Origin: Bacillota bacterium
Lineage (GTDB): Bacteria; Bacillota; Clostridia; Lachnospirales; Lachnospiraceae
Direction: 5' to 3'
Length of the DNA: 11,160 nucleotides
Assembly: GCA_023424995.1 (NCBI GenBank)
Contig: JAFADH010000345.1
Coordinates: forward strand, 1-11,160
Made by a program: the position numbers and the translations under genes. The stretch's first letter is position 1, and every line of letters starts with the position of its first letter. Positions 6,294 through 11,160 of the stretch are shown piece by piece. The notes under the pieces are model-generated. The model was not told the DNA's origin. It did no database searches and worked only from the letters and a program-made list of their open reading frames with translations.

Positions 6294-6873
6294 GCACTGG
6301 TATGAATATCTCTGGATCGCATCCGCTGTTTATATAATACTTGGTTTCTTTAACATCCTGTTTGCATGGATAGGACTGATCTGTTTTATCACACCTCTGT
6401 CACTGGCGGTCGTCAGAGGCGATAAGTCCTACTGCAATAAATATTGCGGACGCGGCCGGCTTTTTGAGCTGTTAGGCGGACACATAGGGCTTTCCAGGAA
6501 AAAAGCTCCTCCGGGATTCCTGCGCTCCAAGTGGTTCCGTTACGGATTTCTGGCTTTCTTTATGTCAATGTTTATTATGATGCTTTATTCCACTTATCTT
6601 GTATTTGCCGGAGCGACATTAAGGGAAACGGTAACACTATTATGGATATTCCGGCTTCCGTGGGACTGGGCATATACCGCTTCCGTAGCTCCATGGATAG
6701 CTCAATTTGCTTTCGGCTTCTATAGCGTTATGCTGACATCTACGGTGCTTGGCCTGCTGACAATGCTTCTGTTTAAGCCTCGTTCCTGGTGTGTATATTG
6801 CCCCATGGGTACTATGACACAAGGAATCTGCCGCCTTAAGCACAACTTGGAGTATAAGGCTGAACACAAATAA
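6280..6873 (+). CDS. membrane 4Fe-4S binding protein (Fer4_5 / NapH-like)
   Basis: A 197-residue membrane protein with about four hydrophobic segments (roughly 11-29, 30-47, 88-110 and 135-165). Conserved cysteines lie near the membrane: YCNKYCGRG (C52, C56), then WCVYCPMGTMTQ (C171, C174) and C184. This fits the NapH/RdxA-like 4Fe-4S membrane family; a second cluster motif, as in NapH, is lacking here and may be supplied by the ferredoxin. Role: probable electron transfer between cytoplasmic ferredoxin and a membrane acceptor; the acceptor is not known. The ATG at 6280 has AAAGGAGG six bases upstream, better than a TTG at 6274. Its start lies inside the ferredoxin gene. Confidence 0.87.
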   Translation: MLKHRHWYEYLWIASAVYIILGFFNILFAWIGLICFITPLSLAVVRGDKSYCNKYCGRGRLFELLGGHIGLSRKKAPPGFLRSKWFRYGFLAFFMSMFIMMLYSTYLVFAGATLRETVTLLWIFRLPWDWAYTASVAPWIAQFAFGFYSVMLTSTVLGLLTMLLFKPRSWCVYCPMGTMTQGICRLKHNLEYKAEHK

Positions 6874-6943
6874 CAGGACAAATACCTTGTATAGTGAGAC
6901 CGTCTAACACAGGTTAACGGCAAATCCACACTCCGGTAAGCTA

Positions 6944-6986
6944 TTCATAAATGTTAATGATCAATTTCATCATTAACATTTATGAA
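6944..6986. repeat. perfect 17-bp inverted repeat between converging genes
   Basis: TTCATAAATGTTAATGA (6944-6960), a 9-base loop, then TCATTAACATTTATGAA (6970-6986): a perfect 17-bp stem. It lies between the convergent Fe-S operon and HAD gene and covers the last four codons and the stop of the HAD gene. The position suggests a bidirectional transcription stop, but neither side has a U-tract, so standard intrinsic termination is uncertain. Confidence 0.65.
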
Positions 6987-7503
6987 CAGTATTGTTACAT
7001 TCACACAAGTTATTCTTAAGAATAGCAACAGCTCTGCAGACATCGTCTTCGCTTATGCCGGTATCCGCATTAATTAGAATTAAGCGGTTGTTTATTCTAT
7101 CATGACCCAATTCCATATCATCCAAAACGACATATCCTTCAAGATTTTCGTTCCGTTCAATCCACAGTAATATTTCCTGTGCCTTAACCAGGCTGAATTT
7201 CCCGGTTTTCCTGATTTCATCGGTTGTCAGATCAGGAGTTATATCGTAGATTTTCAGACCATTCTGTTGGAGAACATTGATCAGATGCCTTGCTTCTTCC
7301 CGAAGGGGATTCATCATAGCATCAAACCAAAATCTCCAGCCGGAATGCAGCACAATTACGGCATTAGTTTCATAAACGATCCGGACTAGCAGTTTTACTG
7401 CTGATTCATCAATAAGTTGCCCCCGGCTTATTTCATTTTGGTTTTTCGCATTCCATGAATGCGAATTCAAAACTCCGTCAATATCTAAGAATATAACCTT
7501 CAT
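6973..7503 (-). CDS. HAD-family phosphatase, HAD_SAK type
   Basis: A 176-residue HAD hydrolase of the group described as the HAD domain of Swiss Army Knife RNA-repair proteins. Motif I is FLDIDGVLNS with nucleophile D7 and acid D9. Motif II is LHSGWR with S54. The basic motif III residue is probably K102, in TGKFSLVKA. Motif IV is VVLDDME (D128, D129). There is no large cap domain, only a short insert. In fused relatives the domain is placed among nucleic-acid end-processing enzymes; as a stand-alone protein its substrate is unknown. The ATG at 7503 has AAGGGG eight bases upstream. The gene is last in the run dapB, phosphatase, NUDIX, HAD, and its end lies in a 17-bp inverted repeat. Confidence 0.87.
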   Translation of the reverse strand: MKVIFLDIDGVLNSHSWNAKNQNEISRGQLIDESAVKLLVRIVYETNAVIVLHSGWRFWFDAMMNPLREEARHLINVLQQNGLKIYDITPDLTTDEIRKTGKFSLVKAQEILLWIERNENLEGYVVLDDMELGHDRINNRLILINADTGISEDDVCRAVAILKNNLCECNNTVHKC

Positions 7504-7544
7504 GCTATCTACCCCTTAAAAATGCTCTGCCGGACAACAGTGAA

Positions 7545-8018
7545 TTAATGACAATCCAAACTGCCGTGCAGCTCTGCAAATCTGTCTATCATTCTTTTAT
7601 GGCTTTTTACCATATGCTCCGGCAGACCAGATATATGTGTATACTCCAGTTCAAGGGTTTCATGTTCATCGATTCTTAATTCACCGTCATATTCCTGCGT
7701 ATAATACCCTATGGTAACAGAATAGAATTCATCACCGTTGGAGACTTTTATAAAGTTATCCGGACCCGAAAATACATCGATCAGGTGCAGCCTGCCTATA
7801 ACCAGGCCCGTCTCCTCCCGCACTTCCCTTCGTGCAGTATCCTCAGCGGACTCGCCCAGCTCCATCAGTCCTCCCGGCAGCCCCCATACTCCGGAAGGGT
7901 TTGATCTGCGTTTTTGAAGCAATACTCTTCCTTGCTTATCTATGATGACAGCAACTGCTCCTACCAGGATAAGAGGACGATGCCCTACTATTTTTCGTAA
8001 CTCTTCCACATAATTCAT
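7545..8018 (-). CDS. NUDIX hydrolase
   Basis: A cytoplasmic NUDIX hydrolase of 157 residues with a complete Nudix box at about residues 50-72: GLMELGE, then RREVREETGL, matching Gx5Ex7REUxEExGU in every position. A GxWGLPGG lead-in precedes the box. Two starts are possible. A GTG at 8042 overlaps the stop of the upstream gene (GTGA), while the ATG at 8018 has GGGAG about eight bases upstream and gives the N-terminus MNYVEELRKIVG usual in this subgroup; the ATG is preferred. Only 20 bases separate it from the histidine phosphatase gene, so the two are probably cotranscribed. The substrate is not predictable, but an ADP-ribose-type or nucleotide-housecleaning role is common for this size. Confidence 0.92.
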   Translation of the reverse strand: MNYVEELRKIVGHRPLILVGAVAVIIDKQGRVLLQKRRSNPSGVWGLPGGLMELGESAEDTARREVREETGLVIGRLHLIDVFSGPDNFIKVSNGDEFYSVTIGYYTQEYDGELRIDEHETLELEYTHISGLPEHMVKSHKRMIDRFAELHGSLDCH

Positions 8019-8038
8019 CTGTTCACTCCCTGGATAAT

Positions 8039-8674
8039 TCACGCATTATCCTGCGGCAGGGACTGATAACTCAGATTATTGGCATATACGATCTCCCTGC
8101 GCCCATGTTCACTGAGTATCAGCTTCGATACCCCGCCGGAGATACCCCATATTCCATAATGCTTCAATTGTTCAAATTCCAATCCGACCCACATGGATAA
8201 GAACAAATGAAGCGTTATACCGTGGGATACGATAGTAATGTTCTTATATTCCGATTCTATAAGCTCCGTCATAAAGGGCTTGATTCTATTCCAAAGATCA
8301 TGAAAAGATTCAGACCCAGGGAACGCCTTGTATTCCGAATAAAGCAATCCATATGTATTCTCAGCCTTATGCAGGTTATACCATTCCCGGGACTTGCCGT
8401 GAGCCTCGCCTTCATTGATCTCTCTTAGTTCCTTTCTATAGACAGGCTCTCTTTTAACATAACGCAGCAATGGTTCTGCTGTCTGGACCGCCCTCTTAAG
8501 ATCAGATGAAAAGATAACATAGTCTTTATGAAGCAATTCCTCCTTCAGGGCATTGCTTATATTCATTGCCTGCTTCCTGCCTGTTTCGGTAAGATCCCAA
8601 TCCGTCCAGGCCCCTACCATTCCATTGGTATGGTGGACTGATTGCGTATGCTGTATTACCAGTATGTTTTTCAT
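8039..8674 (-). CDS. histidine phosphatase (phosphoglycerate mutase-like) family protein
   Basis: A 211-residue member of the branch-1 histidine phosphatase superfamily. The phospho-accepting histidine is H9, but the usual RHG(E/Q) is QHTQ here, so the arginine that contacts phosphate is replaced by Gln at position 8. Other core residues are present: R61 in SSDLKRAVQTAE, the proton donor E90 or its neighbour E88 in EINEGEAHG, and H151 in IVSHGITLH. LTETGRKQA (28-36) is also typical. Substrates in the family range from sugar phosphates to nucleotides. The ATG at 8674 has GGAGGG seven bases upstream. It follows dapB across a 54-base gap that holds a small hairpin. Confidence 0.9.
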   Translation of the reverse strand: MKNILVIQHTQSVHHTNGMVGAWTDWDLTETGRKQAMNISNALKEELLHKDYVIFSSDLKRAVQTAEPLLRYVKREPVYRKELREINEGEAHGKSREWYNLHKAENTYGLLYSEYKAFPGSESFHDLWNRIKPFMTELIESEYKNITIVSHGITLHLFLSMWVGLEFEQLKHYGIWGISGGVSKLILSEHGRREIVYANNLSYQSLPQDNA

Positions 8675-8705
8675 TCATATGCCCTCCGCGGTCTTAGTAT
8701 AATGA

Positions 8706-8723
8706 CCGGCTAAGTTAAGCCGG
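8706..8723. repeat. GC-rich hairpin between dapB and the phosphatase gene
   Basis: CCGGCT (8706-8711), a 6-base loop, then AGCCGG (8718-8723): a perfect 6-bp GC-rich stem 6 bases after the dapB stop at 8729. Read on the minus strand it is followed by TCATTATACT, only weakly U-rich. It may be a weak or partial terminator, or a 3'-end stabiliser reducing read-through into the phosphatase gene. Confidence 0.4.
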
Positions 8724-8728
8724 ATATC

Positions 8729-9481
8729 TTATTTATATAAATCATCCATAGAATACAGTCCGTTGTTCCGGTTTATGATCCATCCTGCCGCATGGATCGC
8801 TCCTGTTGAAAAGGTTTCCCGTGAGGATACCCTATGTATGTATTCCGTGATTTCATCCTTATTATTGGCAAATATAACATGATGTTCCCCATTCATATTC
8901 CCGGCACGCACGCTGCTTATATTGATATCTTTCTCTGTCAGTCTGCTGTCAGCCCGAATAAGTGCATCCCGAATCATAATCGCTGTTCCGCTTGGTGCGT
9001 CTTTCTTCTGCTTATGATGATATTCCATGATATGTATGTCCGTATCATCAGAGATTCGCTTGACGGCAAACTTAAGCGTTTCGATAAAATCATGCAGTAC
9101 CTTGCTGAAGTTTCCGCTTATAAAGACGGGAATTACTTCGGCTAACAACCATATCTTCGCCTCATCCTCTTTGCTGAAGCCTGTTGTTCCGATTACCAGG
9201 GGCTTTTTCATAATCCTGTATTGGTTCAGGTTATTATAAATGAAACTTTCCGCACCGGTGCAATCGATGAACACATCACTCTGTGTTGAAGCCGTGATGG
9301 AATCCGTGATGATTATATTACGGTTTTGTCCGCCGATGACATACGATACATCAAAACCCACCTTTGGATTTCCGGGCTTTGCGACAGCAGCTGTAAGCTC
9401 TGCCTCATCTGAATTCAGGATGTTATTCATTATCATACTGCCAAGCTTACCTGTGCAGCCCACTACCCCTATTCTAAACAT
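8729..9481 (-). CDS. dapB: 4-hydroxy-tetrahydrodipicolinate reductase
   Basis: DapB reduces 4-hydroxy-tetrahydrodipicolinate to tetrahydrodipicolinate with NAD(P)H, in the diaminopimelate/lysine pathway in the cytoplasm. The 250-residue protein has the Rossmann loop GxxGxxG (G8, G11, G14 in VVGCTGKLG) and the GTTGFS turn (98-103). The catalytic segment EYHHKQKKDAPSGTA (153-167) has H155, H156 and K160. The conserved C-terminal SRETFSTGAIHAA is also present (220-232). Length is near the family norm. The ATG at 9481 has AAAGGAG seven bases upstream. No other dap or lys gene is near and no lysine riboswitch or T-box was recognised in its leader, so it stands alone. A second dapB elsewhere is possible. 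Confidence 0.92.
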   Translation of the reverse strand: MFRIGVVGCTGKLGSMIMNNILNSDEAELTAAVAKPGNPKVGFDVSYVIGGQNRNIIITDSITASTQSDVFIDCTGAESFIYNNLNQYRIMKKPLVIGTTGFSKEDEAKIWLLAEVIPVFISGNFSKVLHDFIETLKFAVKRISDDTDIHIMEYHHKQKKDAPSGTAIMIRDALIRADSRLTEKDINISSVRAGNMNGEHHVIFANNKDEITEYIHRVSSRETFSTGAIHAAGWIINRNNGLYSMDDLYK

Positions 9482-9575
9482 CTTTTAACTCCTTTTTCGA
9501 GAGAAATATATAGCGCACTAAAAGCAGAATTCATATGGTAAATACTTTATACATCACATAAGGCAGGGTACTTTA

Positions 9576-9581
9576 ATTATA
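9576..9581 (-). promoter_or_regulatory. candidate -10 box for dapB
   Basis: A perfect TATAAT read on the minus strand, about 95 bases before the dapB start. The -35 region is weak (TTTTGC at a 16-base spacing). It would give a leader of roughly 90 bases and would separate dapB transcription from the toxin candidate upstream. Confidence 0.35.
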
Positions 9582-9625
9582 AAAGGAGTAACCGCCTGCA
9601 AAATAGCCGCCTCCTATGACTAAAT

Positions 9626-9766
9626 TTACTGCCCCCAGGTCCGGCTAAGAACAGGGACAATAATATTTTTATGCCTGTTGTCCCTATCTTCTGTGTAATT
9701 AAACAGTGCTGTAAGCAGCAATCCAGATGTGAGCATTAATGATAATGTTTCATGTGCAATCTGCAT
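9626..9766 (-). CDS. putative holin-like (type I) toxin peptide
   Basis: A 46-residue peptide in the gap between the GrpB gene and dapB. The N-terminal part, MQIAHETLSLMLTSGLLLTA then LFNY, closely follows the Hol_Tox pattern (polar start, E-[AT]-L-x-L-M-[IL], then one short membrane helix and a charged tail). The helix spans about residues 7-22; the tail (EDRDNRHKN...) is charged. Such peptides are membrane-active and usually controlled by an antisense RNA. The ATG at 9766 has GAGGGG (9772-9777) five bases upstream. A CCTC 8 bases upstream of the SD (9786-9789) could pair with it and limit translation, as is common in type I toxins. An antisense RNA was not identified. The tail is longer than in most relatives that I recall. 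Confidence 0.6.
   Translation of the reverse strand: MQIAHETLSLMLTSGLLLTALFNYTEDRDNRHKNIIVPVLSRTWGQ
9653..9685. repeat. 8-bp inverted repeat inside the toxin gene
   Basis: AGGGACAA (9653-9660), a 17-base AT-rich loop, then TTGTCCCT (9678-9685) are exact complements within the 3' half of the toxin frame. A second, competing pair (AACAGG with CCTGTT) overlaps it. Such structure could hide the mRNA 3' half or belong to an antisense RNA; there is no U-tract. Confidence 0.5.
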
Positions 9767-9784
9767 ATGCACCCCTCACTTCCG

Positions 9785-9820
9785 GGAGGTCAATCCAGTC
9801 AGCCTAATCAACCTAATCAA
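9785..9820 (-). repeat. 9-bp tandem repeat in the toxin leader
   Basis: Read on the minus strand, four consecutive 9-mers are TTGATTAGG, TTGATTAGG (two exact copies, 9803-9820), CTGACTGGA and TTGACCTCC (degenerate). They lie in the leader 19 to 54 bases before the toxin ATG. The last copy supplies the CCTC able to pair with the toxin SD. Confidence 0.6.
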
Positions 9821-9861
9821 GAAACTTGTTTTAATTCTGTTTACGGTCATTTCTTAGTAAT

Positions 9862-9890
9862 AGCCTACCATACTGCCCATAATATGACAA
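9862..9890 (-). promoter_or_regulatory. candidate promoter for the toxin gene
   Basis: TTGTCA (9885-9890, five of six -35 consensus bases), 17 bases, then TAGGCT (9862-9867) preceded by TG as in extended -10 boxes. The -10 itself is poor. It would give a leader of about 90 bases carrying the 9-bp repeats. Confidence 0.3.
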
Positions 9891-9946
9891 TCGAACATAA
9901 TATTAATTTTGCGCACTGACGCCCTTGCCCTTTGGGCATAAATCCT

Positions 9947-9973
9947 GAAGAATAGCCGCTTTTACTATTCTTC
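9947..9973. repeat. perfect 9-bp hairpin
   Basis: GAAGAATAG (9947-9955), a 9-base loop CCGCTTTTA, then CTATTCTTC (9965-9973). The arms are exact complements. There is no U-tract on either strand, so it is not a clear terminator. Confidence 0.55.
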
Positions 9974-10016
9974 CAATGGCCGTATGTTCTTTGCGGGACT
10001 ATTCACACTAGCAATC

Positions 10017-10041
10017 ATGCCTGCGACTTGCTCGCAGGCGT
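10017..10041. repeat. GC-rich 8-10 bp hairpin
   Basis: GCCTGCGA (10019-10026), loop CTTGC, TCGCAGGC (10032-10039), extended by a T-G wobble and an A-T pair to ten pairs. It is the most stable stem of the gap and lies about 75 bases after the GrpB stop on the minus strand, a place for a 3'-end structure. No U-tract follows. Confidence 0.55.
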
Positions 10042-10117
10042 AAATTCAATATATGAATAATCCCTTTTATAATTCGCACTATTATCACTGATATTTGTCT
10101 CTTTTACAGTATTCATA

Positions 10118-10699
10118 TCAGGGCCGATATCTGTCCCCATAACATTCTCTTGCCTTATCCGAATATTTCTTTACAAATTCACTCTTTGCAGCTGTATAAG
10201 CATCCCTGTTATGTTTATACTGCTTCATCAGCTGCTCCTTCAAAGCGGCATATCCGGCTGCCGCATCCGCATGCTCCGCCAGATAATCCCGAAAATACAG
10301 CTCATCCCAGTCTCCATAAAAGCGCACATGCAGATGATACACTTTATCGGCAAAGCCCATCGGTGTATATCCTTTGTTGAAGGTCATATGAAGCTCCGGC
10401 TTCTCCTCATAGGACATTAGAATCCATCCTGTTTCCAGCAGGTGCTCCTTCACTTCTTCAGGATCACAGTGCTCAGCTATCTCCAGTAATATATCTACCG
10501 TAGGTTTTGCCGGTAATCCCGGAACTGCAGTACTGCCCATATGATTGATCCTTTTAATAATTCTGTCTCCTAACCTGTCCGTAATCGCATTTTTCTGGAT
10601 CTCATACCAATTCTTATAATCCGGGTCATGGTCTTTCAATATAATCGGGAACAGCTCCCATAATTCTTCCATTGTCATCTCCGATAATGCTTTGCCCAT
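10118..10699 (-). CDS. GrpB family protein (UPF0157)
   Basis: A 193-residue member of the GrpB/UPF0157 family, which has a nucleotidyltransferase-like fold and no firmly known substrate. The signature RINHMGSTAVPGLPAKPTVD is visible, with GST at about residues 55-57 and the metal-type Asp at about 69 in TVDILLEI. A second family stretch, the KVYHLHVRF segment, also matches. Two starts are possible. The ATG at 10714 is overlapped by the SD AAAGGGG, which lies five bases before the ATG at 10699, so 10699 (MGKALSEMTMEELW) is chosen. The gene has its own promoter at 10757-10785 and follows the ABC-F terminator, so it is probably monocistronic or the head of its transcript. Confidence 0.9.
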   Translation of the reverse strand: MGKALSEMTMEELWELFPIILKDHDPDYKNWYEIQKNAITDRLGDRIIKRINHMGSTAVPGLPAKPTVDILLEIAEHCDPEEVKEHLLETGWILMSYEEKPELHMTFNKGYTPMGFADKVYHLHVRFYGDWDELYFRDYLAEHADAAAGYAALKEQLMKQYKHNRDAYTAAKSEFVKKYSDKARECYGDRYRP

Positions 10700-10756
10700 A
10701 GCAGCCCCTTTCATATGATTGTTCTGTCACATACCGTAATCTTTCTATACTCTATT

Positions 10757-10785
10757 AATTTACACCTTTTGTATATATCTGTCAA
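10757..10785 (-). promoter_or_regulatory. sigma-70-type promoter for the GrpB gene
   Basis: On the minus strand a perfect TTGACA (10780-10785) is followed after exactly 17 bases by TAAATT (10757-10762), which matches TATAAT in four positions. The start of transcription would be near 10750, about 50 bases before the GrpB start codon. It lies just downstream of the ABC-F terminator, as expected for a new transcription unit. Confidence 0.7.
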
Positions 10786-10902
10786 ACAACACATCAGATG
10801 CCATAATATCCGCCATATCACAGACCGAAATACAGCTTTTATGCCATAGCTTTTTAACTAAATTTAAAACGAAAAGAACGAAATAAGAATATAATAGATA
10901 AA

Positions 10903-10940
10903 TACTGCCCTCTGATCGTCCGAAGATCAAAGGGCAGTAT
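10903..10940 (-). terminator. intrinsic terminator of the ABC-F gene
   Basis: On the minus strand ATACTGCCCT pairs perfectly with AGGGCAGTAT, then one T-G wobble and TGATC/GATCA close a 6-base loop, for a 16-pair stem. It is followed by the T-rich TTATCTATTATATTCTTATT. The stem starts about 20 bases after the ABC-F stop codon. Confidence 0.88.
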
Positions 10941-10959
10941 GTTTGCGGTATATATCTTA

Positions 10960-11160
10960 TCAATTGATCCAGCTTTCCATAGCCGTATCCAGCTCTCTTG
11001 ACAGCTCCTCCCTTCTGTTGAACAGCCTGCTCAGCTCATCATAACCCAGACCGGTATCTGACATAAGATCATCCAATTCCTGAATTTCTTTCTCGAAGTT
11101 TTCTATTCTCTTAAGAAGGTCCGCATTTTGTTTCTCCTGCTGCGCGGCATCCATAACCTT
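10960..11160 (-). CDS. ABC-F family ATPase, C-terminal end (5' part outside window)
   Basis: Only the last 66 residues are in the window and the frame is open at the right edge. They form a highly charged helical coiled coil (KRIENFEKEIQELDDLMSD, then YDELSRLFNRREELSRELD) ending in MESWIN. This is typical of the C-terminal extension of ABC-F proteins, where a hairpin of two helices follows the second ATPase domain and ends in a Trp-containing tail. ABC-F proteins bind the ribosome E-site and act in translation or antibiotic resistance; no ATPase motif is visible here, so the call rests on the coiled-coil tail. A clear terminator follows within 20 bases. Confidence 0.7.
   Translation of the reverse strand, partial: KVMDAAQQEKQNADLLKRIENFEKEIQELDDLMSDTGLGYDELSRLFNRREELSRELDTAMESWIN

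Larger units (their letters stand above)
9767..10117. other. gene-free gap with several hairpins
   Basis: This 351-base stretch has no gene that I can support. Besides the toxin leader it holds three separate stems: TGCCC/GGGCA (9926-9938, loop of 3), GAAGAATAG/CTATTCTTC (9947-9973, loop of 9) and GCCTGCGA/TCGCAGGC (10019-10039, loop of 5). It also has imperfect direct copies of TTAATTTTGCGCACT (9902-9916) and TTATAATTCGCACT (10067-10080). It may be a structured RNA or the debris of a lost gene; no known riboswitch or RNA family was recognised. Confidence 0.5.

Noticed and set aside
9482..9625. Possible lysine riboswitch or T-box before dapB.
   Set aside because: The leader is short and I see none of the conserved T-box (GGTGG) or lysine-element sequences.
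9582..9643. Glycine/tyrosine-rich minus-strand frame after the toxin gene (VIGGGYFAGGYSFYN) ending near the TATAAT.
   Set aside because: A stop lies just upstream and no ATG, GTG or TTG start is available, only a CTG without a convincing SD.
9865..10140. Minus-strand frame that starts inside the GrpB end (10140, or ATG at 10116) and ends in a hydrophobic tail at 9865.
   Set aside because: Two in-frame TGA codons (10015-10017 and 10003-10005) break it, no SD precedes either ATG, and a frame of this length with two stops is expected by chance in AT-rich DNA.
10760..10963. 67-residue minus-strand frame between the ABC-F gene and the GrpB gene.
   Set aside because: It runs through the intrinsic terminator stem and the TTGACA promoter and has no SD or recognisable domain.
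1..11160. Integron-like cassette array, given the many small genes.
   Set aside because: No integrase gene and no repeated attC-like site between genes; the intergenic hairpins differ from one another.

Overview
The window looks like chromosomal DNA of a low-GC Gram-positive anaerobe, most likely a clostridium of the Lachnospiraceae type. The grounds are AT-rich intergenic DNA, strong purine-rich Shine-Dalgarno (SD) sites (GGAGG, AAGGGG) before nearly every gene, a [4Fe-4S] ferredoxin operon, and families common there (SHOCT protein, DUF925 nucleotidyltransferase, GrpB, HAD of the RNA-repair type). No rRNA, tRNA, CRISPR array, transposase or integrase was seen.

Layout. All genes except one two-gene operon lie on the minus strand, so transcription runs from high to low coordinates. 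The right edge holds the C-terminus of an ABC-F ATPase (10960-11160), followed by a clear intrinsic terminator (10903-10940). A good sigma-70-type promoter (10757-10785) then drives a GrpB-family gene (10118-10699). The gap after it carries several hairpins and a previously unmarked 46-residue gene that resembles holin-like type I toxins (9626-9766). Next come dapB (9481-8729), a histidine phosphatase (8674-8039), a NUDIX hydrolase (8018-7545) and a HAD phosphatase (7503-6973).

The exception is the plus-strand pair at 6084-6873: a dicluster ferredoxin and a membrane iron-sulfur protein. They overlap by 14 bases and sit behind a perfect 21-bp operator-like dyad (6007-6027). A 17-bp perfect inverted repeat (6944-6986) separates this operon from the converging HAD gene.

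Left of the Fe-S operon, running leftward from 5823, is a long array of small single-domain genes: DUF925 nucleotidyltransferase, short alkyltransferase (MGMT type), a truncated polyprenyl glycosylphosphotransferase (membrane half only), a phospholipase-C-like zinc protein, a P-loop kinase, two GNAT acetyltransferases with a 49-residue unknown gene between them, an HExxH protein, a SHOCT membrane protein and a NUDIX hydrolase cut by the window edge.

How they work together. There is no single pathway. The minus-strand genes are a collection of small transferases, hydrolases and phosphatases, each with its own SD and short spacers, as seen in accessory regions that accumulate detoxifying or modifying enzymes. 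DapB is the only core biosynthetic enzyme and stands without other lysine genes. The points most worth a second look are the holin-like toxin candidate with its repeat-rich leader, the interlocked inverted repeats at 4797-4835, the unrecognised HExxH protein, and the orphan Fe-S membrane pair.
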